From NCBI RefSeq assembly GCF_900091585.1, contig NZ_FMHT01000003.1, positions 3,153,501 to 3,217,500 on the forward strand: a stretch of 64,000 nt of DNA, in the 5' to 3' direction. Both the position numbers and the translations under genes were made by a program. The stretch comes from Micromonospora nigra. GTDB lineage: Bacteria; Actinomycetota; Actinomycetes; Mycobacteriales; Micromonosporaceae. Under the pieces are notes generated by a model that saw only the letters and a program-made list of their open reading frames with translations, did not search any database and was not told the origin of the DNA. The first letter of the stretch is position 1. Each line of letters begins with the position of its first letter. Positions 43,588 to 52,369 of this stretch are shown here, one piece after another.

Positions 43588-43660
43588 TGCCCCCAACGGG
43601 ATTCGAACCCGTGCTACCGCCTTGAAAGGGCGACGTCCTGGGCCGCTAGACGATGAGGGC
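43588..43660 (-). tRNA. tRNA-Glu (TTC)
   Basis: 73 bases. Acceptor arms GCCCTCA/TGGGGGC with one G-T pair, D-arm TCTAGCGGCCCAGGA, anticodon loop CTTTCAA with TTC, T-loop GGTTCGAATCC. It is the first of three tRNAs transcribed together (Glu-Asp-Phe). Confidence 0.95.
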
Positions 43661-43812
43661 GGCCCCGCCATCATTGCACACTCGCAACTTCAAGCGGACT
43701 TGCTCCCATCCGGCCCCGCCGGAGGCTTGGAAAGCATACGTGATGGCCCGCTGGTCGGCCAAACCGGGATGGCCCGAGCCGCAGCCTGCGAAGAAGACCC
43801 AGGTCAGCCCGG

Positions 43813-44595
43813 TCAGCGAAGCTGGGCGACGCCGTAGCGCCCCGACAGGTCGGCGATCAGCCGGCGGCAGGCGGCGAGCGTGGCGGCCCGGTTGCCGCCG
43901 CCGTCGTGCAGCAGCACGATGGCCCCCGGGCGGGCCGCCCTGTGCACCCGCTTCTCGATCGCGGGAGCGGTGGGCCTGGCCCAGTCCCGGGGGTCGACGG
44001 TCCAGTGCAGCGAGCGCATGCCGAGCTGTTTGGCCACGGCGACCACCTCCGGAGTCCAGCGACCACCCGGCTGGCGGTAGAACGGCACCTTCGCGTCGGG
44101 CACGGCCGCCCGGATCGCCCGGTCGGTGCGGACGAGGTCGGCCCGGATCTGCGCGGCCGGCCGACGGGCGAGGTCCAGATCGTGGTTCCAACTGTGGTTG
44201 CACAACTGGTGGCCCTCCCGGACGATCCGCCGGACCAGTTCGGGGTGGCGGCGAACCTGGGTGCCCACCACGCAGAAGGTGGCCGACACCTTGGCCGCCC
44301 GCAGCCGGTCCAGCACCTTGGGGGTCCACGCCGGGTCGGGTCCGTCGTCGAAGGTCAGCGCCACCGCGCGTACCCCGGTGGTGCGTTTGAGACCCGCCGG
44401 CAGCTTCGCGGGCAGCGCCCGCAGCGGGGGTTTGGGCCGGACGACGCGGGTCGGCTTCGGAGCCGGGGGCGGCGGCGCGGGCGACAACGTGGCCGACGGG
44501 GCGGGGGCGACCGTGGTGTCGGGTCGGCCACCGCCGCAGCCGGTCACGACGAGCAGCAGACCGAGTAGGTGGGCGAGCAGGGCGCGAGAACGCAT
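43813..44595 (-). CDS. Polysaccharide deacetylase (NodB domain) lipoprotein
   Basis: A 260-residue lipoprotein: signal peptide ending in lipobox LVVTGC, a Pro-rich linker, then a NodB domain. Metal and catalytic motifs are TFDDGPD and the His pair in HSWNHDLD. The RQPGGRW loop and the C-terminal IVLLHDGGGN complete the CE4 set. It probably deacetylates peptidoglycan or another surface GlcNAc polymer. ATG 44595 has GGGAG upstream. Confidence 0.92.
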   Translation of the reverse strand: MRSRALLAHLLGLLLVVTGCGGGRPDTTVAPAPSATLSPAPPPPAPKPTRVVRPKPPLRALPAKLPAGLKRTTGVRAVALTFDDGPDPAWTPKVLDRLRAAKVSATFCVVGTQVRRHPELVRRIVREGHQLCNHSWNHDLDLARRPAAQIRADLVRTDRAIRAAVPDAKVPFYRQPGGRWTPEVVAVAKQLGMRSLHWTVDPRDWARPTAPAIEKRVHRAARPGAIVLLHDGGGNRAATLAACRRLIADLSGRYGVAQLR

Positions 44596-44663
44596 CGTTC
44601 GCTCCCGAGAGGGGTATCGGGGCAGGCGGACGGCCTGACGCTAGCTCACCGACCGGCGACCGG

Positions 44664-45635
44664 TCAGTCCGGCGTCGCCTGGTCCAGCGAGTCGCGGACG
44701 GCGACCGCGAGCGACACCGCCTCGGCCAGGTCGACCGGGCGCACCACTCCGGCGGGCAGCAGGTCGGCCCGCCAACCCGGCCCGGCGGCGAGCACCAGCA
44801 GGGGCCGGCGGGGTGCGGCGAACAGGGCGGTGAGCTGCGCCGGGTCGGCGGTGGCCCGGGTGTGTGACCACACCACGACGGCGGCCGGCCCGGTCCGGCG
44901 GATCGCCTCGATCAGGGCCGCCACGGGCACCCGGGCACCGAGCATCCGGTAGGCGACCCCGGCCTCGGCGAGCGCGGCGGCCAGCGCCTCCAGGGGCAGG
45001 CTGTGCTGCTCCTCGTCGGCGCAGGAGAGCAGGATCCGCGGTGACCCCGTGGCCGGGTGGCTCCGGGCGACGGTCGCGAACGCCTCCGAGACGCAGCGGG
45101 ACACCAGGTGCTCGACCTCGATCAGCCCGGCGGTGGCGGCGTGCCGTTCACCGATGCCGGCGAGCACGGGGCGCAGCAGCCCGTCCCATGTCGTGACGAC
45201 CCCGTCGGCGGCCAGGGCGCGGGCGATGGCGTCGCTGATCGCCACCGAGTCGAGCCGCATCGCGGCGCGGGCCAACCCCCGCGCCGCCGGCCCGGCCCGG
45301 CCCACCGGGATGGTCGTGCCCCCGCCGTCGCGGGCCGCGGCGACGCGCGTCCGGGCGGTCGACGCGGCCTCCACCGGCACCGCGTCGGGTGCCTGCCGGG
45401 CCCACCGCGCAGCCTCCGCGGGGCTGACCCCCTCGGCGGTGAGCCGCCGCATGATCTCCAGGCGGGCCAGGTCGGCCGGGGTGTAGCGCCGGTGGTGACC
45501 GGGGACATGTTCGCTCGGACCGAGCCCGTACCGCTGGTGCCAGGTGCGCAGCGTCGTCACGGCGACGCCCAGCCGCCGGGCCACGACGCCCGCGCTCAGC
45601 GCCTCATCGGCCACCTGGCCGCTCCGACGCGTCAT
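44664..45635 (-). CDS. litR: MerR-family regulator with B12-binding domain, LitR/CarH-like
   Basis: A 323-residue regulator. The N-terminal MerR helix-turn-helix is SAGVVARRLGVAVTTLRTWHQRYGL; the middle is a helical cobalamin-cap domain (IEVEHLVSRCVSEAFATVAR). The C terminus is a Rossmann-like B12 domain where DEEQHSLPLEALAAALAEAG places a histidine at the expected lower-ligand position. In Streptomyces and Thermus such proteins use adenosylcobalamin as a light sensor and repress carotenoid genes in the dark. It overlaps idi by 32 bases and closes the crtE-crtI-idi operon, which supports that role. Confidence 0.85.
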   Translation of the reverse strand: MTRRSGQVADEALSAGVVARRLGVAVTTLRTWHQRYGLGPSEHVPGHHRRYTPADLARLEIMRRLTAEGVSPAEAARWARQAPDAVPVEAASTARTRVAAARDGGGTTIPVGRAGPAARGLARAAMRLDSVAISDAIARALAADGVVTTWDGLLRPVLAGIGERHAATAGLIEVEHLVSRCVSEAFATVARSHPATGSPRILLSCADEEQHSLPLEALAAALAEAGVAYRMLGARVPVAALIEAIRRTGPAAVVVWSHTRATADPAQLTALFAAPRRPLLVLAAGPGWRADLLPAGVVRPVDLAEAVSLAVAVRDSLDQATPD

Positions 45636-46224
45636 CGGCCGGCAGCCCGGACGGGTTCACGGCCGGTTCGAGGCGGCCGGCCGGTGGCCCCGAGGGGCGC
45701 AGCAGCCGGTTCACCACCCCGCCCAGCCAGGGCGCGTACGCGCAGGGCTCGGCGTCGAGGTCGGCTTCGAGGACCGTCGGGTCCACCCAGCGCAGCTCGG
45801 CCACCTCGTCCGGGTCCGGGCGCAGTGCCGCGTCCGGCCGGAAGTCGCCCCGCAGGACGTGGTCGTACTCGAACTCGACCCGGCCGGTGGTCGGGTCCTC
45901 GGCGTAGTAGATGTACACCCCGATCTCGGTCAGCTCGACCGGCCCGGCCCCCAGTTCCTCGCCCAGGCGACGGTTGGCGGCCTCGGTCAGGGACTCCCCG
46001 GGCAGCGGATGCCCGCAGCACGAGTTGGCCCAGCGCAGCGGGAAGCGGGTCTTGGTGGCTGCCCGGCGTTGCAGCAGCACCCGGCCGGCCTGGTCGACCA
46101 GGAGCACCGAGAACGCGCGGTGCAGTTGACCGGGTGGTTGGTGTGCGGCGGCGACGGTCGCCTCGCCGTGGGCCCGGCCGGTGTCGTCGACCAGCTCGAC
46201 CAGGTGCCCTTCCCGGGTGGTCAC
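45604..46224 (-). CDS. idi: Isopentenyl-diphosphate delta-isomerase, type 1
   Basis: A 206-residue Nudix-fold enzyme that interconverts IPP and DMAPP. The catalytic cysteine is in ANSCCGHP, the catalytic glutamate region is RVEFEYDH, and the Nudix-like helix is GESLTEAANRRLGEELG. Start GTG 46224 overlaps the crtI stop (GTGA). The extra 45 C-terminal residues after the usual end are Pro/Arg-rich. In this cluster it balances precursor supply for carotenoids. Confidence 0.93.
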   Translation of the reverse strand: MTTREGHLVELVDDTGRAHGEATVAAAHQPPGQLHRAFSVLLVDQAGRVLLQRRAATKTRFPLRWANSCCGHPLPGESLTEAANRRLGEELGAGPVELTEIGVYIYYAEDPTTGRVEFEYDHVLRGDFRPDAALRPDPDEVAELRWVDPTVLEADLDAEPCAYAPWLGGVVNRLLRPSGPPAGRLEPAVNPSGLPADDASERPGGR

Positions 46225-47702
46225 CTGCCGTCTCCCGTGATCCGGTTCGCCGCCAGCCTGCCCGAGATGAGCACCATCGGGACGCCGACGCCGGGCTGGG
46301 TGCCCGAGCCGACGAAGACCACGTTCGACAGGGAACGGTGCAGATTCGACGGGCGGAACGGGCCGGTCTGGAAGAGGCTGTGCGCGGACGCGAAGGGGGT
46401 GCCCGCCGCCATGCCCTGCTCGGCCCACTCGGCGGGGGTGACGGCACGCAGCACCTCGACGCCCGCGCCGAACCCGACGTAGCCGCGCTCCTCCAGGGTC
46501 GCGATGAGTTGGTCGCCATAGCGGGCGGTGAGGTCGCCTCGCCACTCGAACGGCGCGCGTTCGAGGTTCGGCACCGGGGCGAGCACGTAGTAGGTGTGCT
46601 TGCCGGCCGGTGCCACCGACGGGTCGGTCCGGCTGGGGTTGGTCACCAGCAGCGACGGGTCGGTCATCAGCTCACCGCGCCGGATGACCTCATCGAACGT
46701 CCCCTTCCACGACCGTCCGAAGTGGATGTTGTGGTGCGCGATCCTGCCATATCCCTGCGACGACCCGACGTGCAGGACCACGCAGGACGGCGAGTAGGTC
46801 AGCCTGCGCTGGCGGGACGGGGGCAGCAGGTCGCGGTAGGCGACCGGTAGGTCCGGGTTGAGCACCACCACGTCCGCCGGGACGAACTCGCCGTCGGCGG
46901 TCACCACGCCGGTGGCCCGTCCGCCCGACGTCTCGACCCGGTCGACGGTGGTGCCGTACCGGATCTGCACGCCGTGCTTCTCGGCCGCGCCGGCCATGCC
47001 CCGGGAGACGGCGTGGATGCCGCCGCGCGGGAAGTACACCCCGGCCACCGAGTCGAGGTACGCGATGACCGCGTAGATGGCCAGCGCGTCGTGCGGGGCG
47101 AGGCCGGCGTACATGGCCTGGAAGGAGAAGATCCGCTGGGTACGCGGATCACGGAAGAACTGGTTGATCTTGGTTTGCAGTCGGCGGAAGGCGCCGTTGG
47201 CCAGCAACTTGAGCAGGTTGCCGGTGAGCAGGTCGGTCGGCGCGTCCAGGTTGCGTTCGATGAAGTCGGCCCGTTCCAGCTGCCACAGATTGCGGGCGAA
47301 GTCGACGAACCGCAGGTAGCCGTCGGCCTCCCGGGGGCCGCAGACGCGCGAGATCTCCGCCGCCATCCGGGTGGTGTCGGTGAACACGTCCAGCGTCGAG
47401 CCGTCCGGGTAGTAGGCCCGGTAGGCCGGGTCGAGGGGGGTCAGGTCCAGCCAGTCGTGCAGTTCCTCGCCGACCGCGCCCAACGCCTCGGCGATGAGGT
47501 CGGGCATGGTGAGCACGGTCGGGCCGGTGTCGAACTCGTACCCGTCCACGCCGAGCCGGCCGGCCCGGCCGCCCGGCACGGGTTCGCGCTCCAGCACCGT
47601 CACCTGCCGGCCGCTGCCGGCCAGGTGCAGCGCGCAGGCGAGCCCGCCCAGCCCGGCCCCGACGACGACCACCCGGTCGGTACGCCCGTCAACGGTCCGC
47701 AC
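46221..47702 (-). CDS. crtI: Phytoene desaturase
   Basis: A 493-residue FAD-dependent desaturase converting phytoene toward lycopene. The dinucleotide-binding motif VVVVGAGLGGLACALHLAGSGRQVTVLE is at the N terminus, and the bacterial-type phytoene dehydrogenase signature GTQPGVGVPMVLISGRLAANRI near the C terminus. GTG 47702 is preferred because AAGGAAG lies nine bases upstream; GTG 47711 abuts that site and is unlikely. It sits between crtE and idi. Confidence 0.94.
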   Translation of the reverse strand: MRTVDGRTDRVVVVGAGLGGLACALHLAGSGRQVTVLEREPVPGGRAGRLGVDGYEFDTGPTVLTMPDLIAEALGAVGEELHDWLDLTPLDPAYRAYYPDGSTLDVFTDTTRMAAEISRVCGPREADGYLRFVDFARNLWQLERADFIERNLDAPTDLLTGNLLKLLANGAFRRLQTKINQFFRDPRTQRIFSFQAMYAGLAPHDALAIYAVIAYLDSVAGVYFPRGGIHAVSRGMAGAAEKHGVQIRYGTTVDRVETSGGRATGVVTADGEFVPADVVVLNPDLPVAYRDLLPPSRQRRLTYSPSCVVLHVGSSQGYGRIAHHNIHFGRSWKGTFDEVIRRGELMTDPSLLVTNPSRTDPSVAPAGKHTYYVLAPVPNLERAPFEWRGDLTARYGDQLIATLEERGYVGFGAGVEVLRAVTPAEWAEQGMAAGTPFASAHSLFQTGPFRPSNLHRSLSNVVFVGSGTQPGVGVPMVLISGRLAANRITGDGR

Positions 47703-47732
47703 GGCGACCACCTTCCTTCACAGAGTTGCCCA

Positions 47733-48887
47733 TCATGAACGCCGGTGGGTGGCGGCGGTCGCGAGCCCCGTCAGCGCGGTGCGCGCGGTCTCGTCGATGG
47801 CGGCCGAGTCGAGGGCGGTCAGCGCCTCGGCCACCCGCTCGTCGATCATGCGTTCCACCCGGGCGACCGCCCCGGTGTCGGCCACCAGCTCGGCCAGCCG
47901 GGTGATCTCCCGGTCACCGACGTCCGCGCCGGCGCGGTCCAGCGCCCGTCGCTGCCCGGGGCGGGCCAGCTGCCGGGCCAGCATGAGCAGGGCGGTGGGC
48001 TTGCCCGTACGCAGGTCGTCGCCGGCCGGTTTGCCGGTGGTCGCCGGGTCGCCGTAGACGCCGAGCAGGTCGTCGCAGAGCTGGAACGCCTCGCCGACGG
48101 CCAGGCCGTAGCGGGTGTACGCGGCGATCAGCGGCGCGTCGGCGGCGACGCCGGCCAGGCAGGCCCCGAAAAGCAGCGGACGCTGCACGGTGTAGCTGGC
48201 CGTCTTGTAGCGGGCCACCCGCAGCGCCCGGTCGACGGACCAGGTGGCCGGATCGTTCTCGCCGAGCACGTCCAGGTACTGCCCGGCGACGGTCTCGACC
48301 CGCATCTGGTCGTAGCAGCGTCGCACGTCGAGCAGTCGGGCCGGGGGCACGGCGGCGTGCGCGAGCAGCCGGTCGGCCCAGACCATGCACAGGTCGCCGA
48401 TGAGCACGGCGACGGTCTCGCCGAACCGGCCGGAGTCGCCGCGGTGGCCGGCGGCGGCGTGCTGGGCGGCCACCGCCACGTGGGCGGTGGGCCTGCCCCG
48501 CCGGGTGGCGGAGGCGTCCATCACGTCGTCGTGCACGAGCGCGAAGGTGTGCAGCAGTTCCAGGGCGGCCAGCGCCGGCAGCACGGGGGTGACCGGTTCG
48601 GCCCTGCCGACGACCCCGTGCCAGCCCCAGTAGGCGAACGTTGGCCGTACCCGTTTGCCGCCCGCCAGGACGCAGTCGCGTGCCGTCGCGGCGAATCCGC
48701 CCATGGCTGCGTCGATCTCGGTCATCGAGTCGACCTCGCTGGCGAGGAAGCCCGCCAGGGTGTCGTCGACCGCCGTGACCAGATCCTTCGTGTACGCGGC
48801 CAGGACCGCGCGGACCGGATCGTCGCCTTCGGCCGGCCCCGCCGATGCCACCCGGAGCGCATCACCCGCAACTGCGTCGTTGGCCAT
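47733..48887 (-). CDS. crtE: Geranylgeranyl diphosphate synthase (polyprenyl synthetase)
   Basis: A 384-residue trans-prenyltransferase. The first Asp-rich motif is LVHDDVMDASATRRGRPT and the second FQLCDDLLGVYGD, with GGKRVRP near the N terminus. In the carotenoid cluster it should make GGPP for CrtB. A 30-residue N-terminal extension precedes the fold. ATG 48887 faces the crtB promoter. Confidence 0.93.
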   Translation of the reverse strand: MANDAVAGDALRVASAGPAEGDDPVRAVLAAYTKDLVTAVDDTLAGFLASEVDSMTEIDAAMGGFAATARDCVLAGGKRVRPTFAYWGWHGVVGRAEPVTPVLPALAALELLHTFALVHDDVMDASATRRGRPTAHVAVAAQHAAAGHRGDSGRFGETVAVLIGDLCMVWADRLLAHAAVPPARLLDVRRCYDQMRVETVAGQYLDVLGENDPATWSVDRALRVARYKTASYTVQRPLLFGACLAGVAADAPLIAAYTRYGLAVGEAFQLCDDLLGVYGDPATTGKPAGDDLRTGKPTALLMLARQLARPGQRRALDRAGADVGDREITRLAELVADTGAVARVERMIDERVAEALTALDSAAIDETARTALTGLATAATHRRS

Positions 48888-48916
48888 GCGGCCGAGCGTA
48901 CCCTAGGGTTACGAGT

Positions 48917-48938
48917 TGCGTCGATTGGTGCGTCGATT
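48917..48938. promoter_or_regulatory. 10-bp direct repeat in the crtE/crtB divergent promoter
   Basis: TGCGTCGATT occurs at 48917-48926 and 48929-48938, separated by two bases. Just upstream at 48894-48910 is a near-palindrome centred on CCCTAGGG. CarH-type regulators are known to bind direct repeats, so these are candidate sites for the LitR-like protein. Confidence 0.5.
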
Positions 48939-48954
48939 AACCGAGGAGGGCCGG

Positions 48955-49887
48955 GTGGACACAGATCTCACCGCTGCCTACGACCGTTGCCGTGAGCTGC
49001 ACAGACGCCACGGCCGCACCTACTATCTCGCCACCCGCCTCCTGCCCGCATGGAAACGGCGGCATGTGCACGCTTTGTATGGCTTCACCCGGTACGCCGA
49101 CGAGATCGTCGACCGCACCGAGGAGCTGCCGCCCGCCGAGCGCGCAGCGCGGCTCGACGACTGGGGCGGCCGCTTCGTCGCCGGCCTGCACGGTGCTCCG
49201 GTCGACGACCCGCTGCTGCCGGCCGTGCTGCACACCATCGCCGTCTTCGACCTCGACCGGGACGACTTCGCGTCGTTCCTGAAGAGCATGGCGATGGACC
49301 TGACGGTCACGTCGTACCGCTCCTACGATCACCTGCTCGACTACATGGAGGGCTCGGCGGCCGTCATCGGCACGATGATGCTGCCCATCCTTGGCAGCTC
49401 CGACCCCGCCGCCGCCCGCGAACCGGCCCGCCAGCTCGGTTTCGCCTTCCAACTCACCAACTTCATCCGCGACGTGGCCGAGGACCTCGACCGGGGGCGG
49501 ACGTACCTGCCGGACGAGGACCTGGCCCGGTTCGGGGTCACCCGCGACGACCTGCTCGCCGCCCGCGCCGCCGGACGCACCACCGAACCGATCCGTGACC
49601 TGATCCGGTACGAGGTGACCCGCGCCCAGGAGCACTACCTGGCCGCCGCCCCCGGCATCACGCTGCTCGCCCCCGCCTCCCAGGCGTGCATGCGTACCGC
49701 CTACGCGCTGTACGGCGGCATCCTCGACGAGGTGGCCGCGCAGGACTACGACGTCTTCGTCGACCGGGCGCTGGTGCCGCAGCGCCGCCGGATGGCGGTT
49801 GCCGCCCGCGCCCTGCTCACCCCCGCCGGCACGCCGGTGACCCTGCCCGGGCCTTCGGTGCCTCCGCCCGGGCCGTCGGTGCGGTGA
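48955..49887 (+). CDS. crtB: Phytoene synthase (squalene/phytoene synthase family)
   Basis: A 310-residue enzyme joining two GGPP to phytoene. It has the first Asp-rich motif in YGFTRYADEIVDRTE, then LGFAFQLTNFIRDVAEDLDRGRTYLP, containing the second (DVAED). GTG 48955 has GAGGAGGG seven bases upstream; a longer reading from 48916 lacks one. The C terminus ends in a GPSVPPPGPSV repeat. It overlaps phr by four bases. Confidence 0.93.
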   Translation: MDTDLTAAYDRCRELHRRHGRTYYLATRLLPAWKRRHVHALYGFTRYADEIVDRTEELPPAERAARLDDWGGRFVAGLHGAPVDDPLLPAVLHTIAVFDLDRDDFASFLKSMAMDLTVTSYRSYDHLLDYMEGSAAVIGTMMLPILGSSDPAAAREPARQLGFAFQLTNFIRDVAEDLDRGRTYLPDEDLARFGVTRDDLLAARAAGRTTEPIRDLIRYEVTRAQEHYLAAAPGITLLAPASQACMRTAYALYGGILDEVAAQDYDVFVDRALVPQRRRMAVAARALLTPAGTPVTLPGPSVPPPGPSVR

Positions 49888-51197
49888 CCGCCCGTACCGC
49901 GATCGTGCTGTTCACCCGCGACCTGCGGGTGCACGACCACCCGGCGCTGGCGACCAGCTGCGCCGCCTTCGACCGGGTGGTGCCCCTGTACGTGCTGGAT
50001 CCCGCGCTGGCCGGGCTGTCGCCCAACCGCACCCGGTTCCTGCACCAGAGCCTCGCCGCGCTCCGCGACGCCCTGCGCGGGCGCGGCGGCGACCTCGTCG
50101 TCCGGCACGGCGACCCGGTGGCCGAGACGATCCGGCTCGCCGCCGAGGTGCACGCCACCGGGGTCGCCCTGTCCGCCGACGTCAGCCGGTACGCGCGCCG
50201 CCGCGAACAGCGGCTGCGCGACGAGTGCGCCCGACACCGGCTGCACCTGCGGACGTTCCCCGGGCTGACCGTGGTCGAGCCGGGGGCGCTCAAGCCCGGT
50301 GGCGGGGACCACTACCGGGTGTTCAGCCCCTACCACCGGGCCTGGGCGCGGCAGGCGTGGCGCGACGAACTGGCCCCGCCGTGCCGGGTCACCCTGCCGA
50401 CCGGGGTGGTTGCCGGCCGGCTGCCCGCCCTGCCGCCGGGAGAGTCGCCCGACGCCGTCCCCGGCGGTGAGGACCAGGCGCGGCGGCGGCTCACCGCCTG
50501 GCTGCCGGCGCAGCCGCGCTACGCCGACCGGCACGACGACATGGCCGGTGACGAGACCTCCCGGCTCAGCCCGTACCTGCGGTTCGGCTGCCTGTCCCCG
50601 CTGAGCGTGGCGAACCGCGTCGACGACCGGGCCTCGCCCTTCGTCCGGCAGCTCTGCTGGCGGGACTTCTACTACCAGGTCACCGACGCCTTCCCCGGGA
50701 TCTCCACCGACGCGTACCGGCGCGGGGCCACCGAGAACTGGCGGTACGACGAGGACGCCCTCGCCGCCTGGGCGCAGGGGCGCACCGGGGTGCCCGTCGT
50801 GGACGCCGGCATGCGGCAGCTACGCCACCAGGGCTGGATGCACAACCGGGCCAGACTGATCACCGCCGGCCACCTGACCAAGTCGCTCGGGCTCGACTGG
50901 CGGGCCGGGGTGCGGGTGTTCTCCCACTGGCTGCTGGACGGGGACGTGGCGAACAACTCCGGCAACTGGCAGTGGGTGGCCGGCACCGGCAACGACACGA
51001 AGCCGTACCGGGGCTTCAACCCCGTACGCCAGGCGGAACGCTACGACCCCGACGGCGCTTACGTCCGCCGCTGGGTGCCGGAGCTGGCCGCGATCGCCGG
51101 CCCGGCCGTCCACCAGCCCTGGCGGCTGCCCACCCCGCCCGACGGCTACCCGCCGCCGCTGGAACCGCCCGGCCCCACGCCCACCTGGCTGCGCTGA
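49884..51197 (+). CDS. phr: Deoxyribodipyrimidine photolyase
   Basis: A 437-residue class I CPD photolyase, using light to repair cyclobutane pyrimidine dimers with FADH-. It has the N-terminal antenna domain (IVLFTRDLRVHDHPAL) and FAD-domain blocks TSRLSPYLRFGCLSP, QLCWRDFYYQV, GVPVVDAGMRQL and SGNWQWVAGTGNDT. Start GTG 49884 overlaps crtB. Coupling to carotenoid genes indicates a common light-induced photoprotection unit, as in Streptomyces. Confidence 0.95.
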   Translation: MTARTAIVLFTRDLRVHDHPALATSCAAFDRVVPLYVLDPALAGLSPNRTRFLHQSLAALRDALRGRGGDLVVRHGDPVAETIRLAAEVHATGVALSADVSRYARRREQRLRDECARHRLHLRTFPGLTVVEPGALKPGGGDHYRVFSPYHRAWARQAWRDELAPPCRVTLPTGVVAGRLPALPPGESPDAVPGGEDQARRRLTAWLPAQPRYADRHDDMAGDETSRLSPYLRFGCLSPLSVANRVDDRASPFVRQLCWRDFYYQVTDAFPGISTDAYRRGATENWRYDEDALAAWAQGRTGVPVVDAGMRQLRHQGWMHNRARLITAGHLTKSLGLDWRAGVRVFSHWLLDGDVANNSGNWQWVAGTGNDTKPYRGFNPVRQAERYDPDGAYVRRWVPELAAIAGPAVHQPWRLPTPPDGYPPPLEPPGPTPTWLR

Positions 51198-51308
51198 CAC
51201 CGACCGGGTGCCTGGCTGCGCTGACCCGGACCGGGCGGCGGGTCGTCGGGCGGCCCCTGGGCGATCGTGGCCCGGTGCCGGGAGCGACAGGGCGGAGCCG
51301 TGCCCGGT

Positions 51309-52073
51309 TCAGTCAGCGGGGGCCCCGTGCCGGCCGGCACCCGCCGCGAAGCGGGCCGCGCCGGGCATCGCGTCCGTGGCGAGGGCGACCAGGCCGAACT
51401 CCAGTTCGACGGCCATCGCCTGCGGCTCCGGCAGGCCGGCCGTGGCGCGCACCGCCGCCCGGTCGGTGCGCAGGCAGGTCTGCGGGTGCCGGGCGATCTC
51501 GGCGGCGAGCCGCTCGGCCGCCGTCCTCGCCCCACCCGGCGCGACCAACCGGTTGACCAGCCCCATCGCGTACGCCTCGTCGGCCGCCACGGGCCGGCCG
51601 GTGAGGATCAGGTCCATCGCCCGGCTCTCCCCGATCAGCCGGGGCAGCCGGACGGTGCCCCCGTCGATCAGCGGCACCCCCCAGCGTCGACAGAACACTC
51701 CGAGCGTGGCGTCGGACTCGGCCACCCGCAGGTCGCACCAGAGCGCCAGTTCGAGCCCGCCGGCCACCGCGTGACCGGAGATGGCCGCGACCACCGGCTT
51801 GCCGAGGGCCATCCGGGTGGGGCCCATCGGCCCGTCCCCCTCGGTCTCCACCCGGTTGCCGCTGGGTGTGCCGATGGCCTTCAGGTCGGCACCGGAACAG
51901 AACGTGCCGCCAGCCCCCCAGAGCACGGCCACCGCCGCGTCGGGGTCGGCGTCGAAGGCGCGGAACGCGTCCGCGAGGGCGCGTGCGGTGGGACCGTCGA
52001 CGGCGTTGCGCGCCGCCGGCCGGTCCAGGATGACGGTGGTCACCGGCCCGTCGCGTTCCACCCGTACGCCCAC
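51309..52073 (-). CDS. Enoyl-CoA hydratase/isomerase-like (crotonase superfamily) protein
   Basis: A 254-residue crotonase-fold protein: ILDRPAARNAVDG, the oxyanion loop GGTFCSGADLKAIG, GHAVAGGLELALWCDLRVAESDATLGVFCRRWGVPLIDGGTVRLPRLIG. The usual second catalytic glutamate region is replaced (CRRWGVPL), typical of a hydratase-like subgroup with uncertain reaction. GTG 52073 has a GGGCGG site; longer readings run into the cobalamin riboswitch region. Confidence 0.87.
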   Translation of the reverse strand: MGVRVERDGPVTTVILDRPAARNAVDGPTARALADAFRAFDADPDAAVAVLWGAGGTFCSGADLKAIGTPSGNRVETEGDGPMGPTRMALGKPVVAAISGHAVAGGLELALWCDLRVAESDATLGVFCRRWGVPLIDGGTVRLPRLIGESRAMDLILTGRPVAADEAYAMGLVNRLVAPGGARTAAERLAAEIARHPQTCLRTDRAAVRATAGLPEPQAMAVELEFGLVALATDAMPGAARFAAGAGRHGAPAD

Positions 52074-52140
52074 CCGCCCAGCATGCCGCACGTCCCGCCC
52101 GGCAGCCAGCGACGAGCGGGCCGGCGCTAGCATCGCCGAC

Positions 52141-52326
52141 GGCACATCATGTGAGGTGCCCCGCGCGAGCGGGGAGAATCGGGAAGCCGGTGCGAATCCG
52201 GCACGGGCCCGCCGCGGTGACCGGGGAGCCACCGTCCACGCGCGCAGCGCAGCCACTGGCCCAGCGGCCGGGAAGGCGGACGGCCAGGCGTCGATCCGGG
52301 AGTCCGAAGACCGGCCTCGCGTCAGG
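52141..52326 (+). ncRNA. Cobalamin riboswitch upstream of bluB
   Basis: The conserved B12-aptamer features occur in order: GAGAATCGGGAAGCCGGTG with CGAATCCGGCACGGGCCCGC (52176-52212), GGTGACCGGGGAG, the B12 box GCCACTGGCC (52252-52261), and GGGAAGGCGGACGGCCAGG with GGGAGTCCGAAGACCGGC at the 3' side. A TAGCAT -10 box at 52128-52133 would start transcription at the first aptamer bases. Confidence 0.95.
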
Positions 52327-52327
52327 T

Positions 52328-52348
52328 GCCCACGCCTGCGGCGTGGGC
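52328..52348 (+). promoter_or_regulatory. Hairpin after the cobalamin aptamer (likely expression platform)
   Basis: GCCCACGCC and GGCGTGGGC form a 9-base stem with a 3-base loop, 10 bases before the CGGGAG ribosome binding site of bluB (52358-52363). It could be a terminator or help hide the ribosome binding site. Confidence 0.5.
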
Positions 52349-52369
52349 CGAGCGCAGCGGGAGCCTGCC

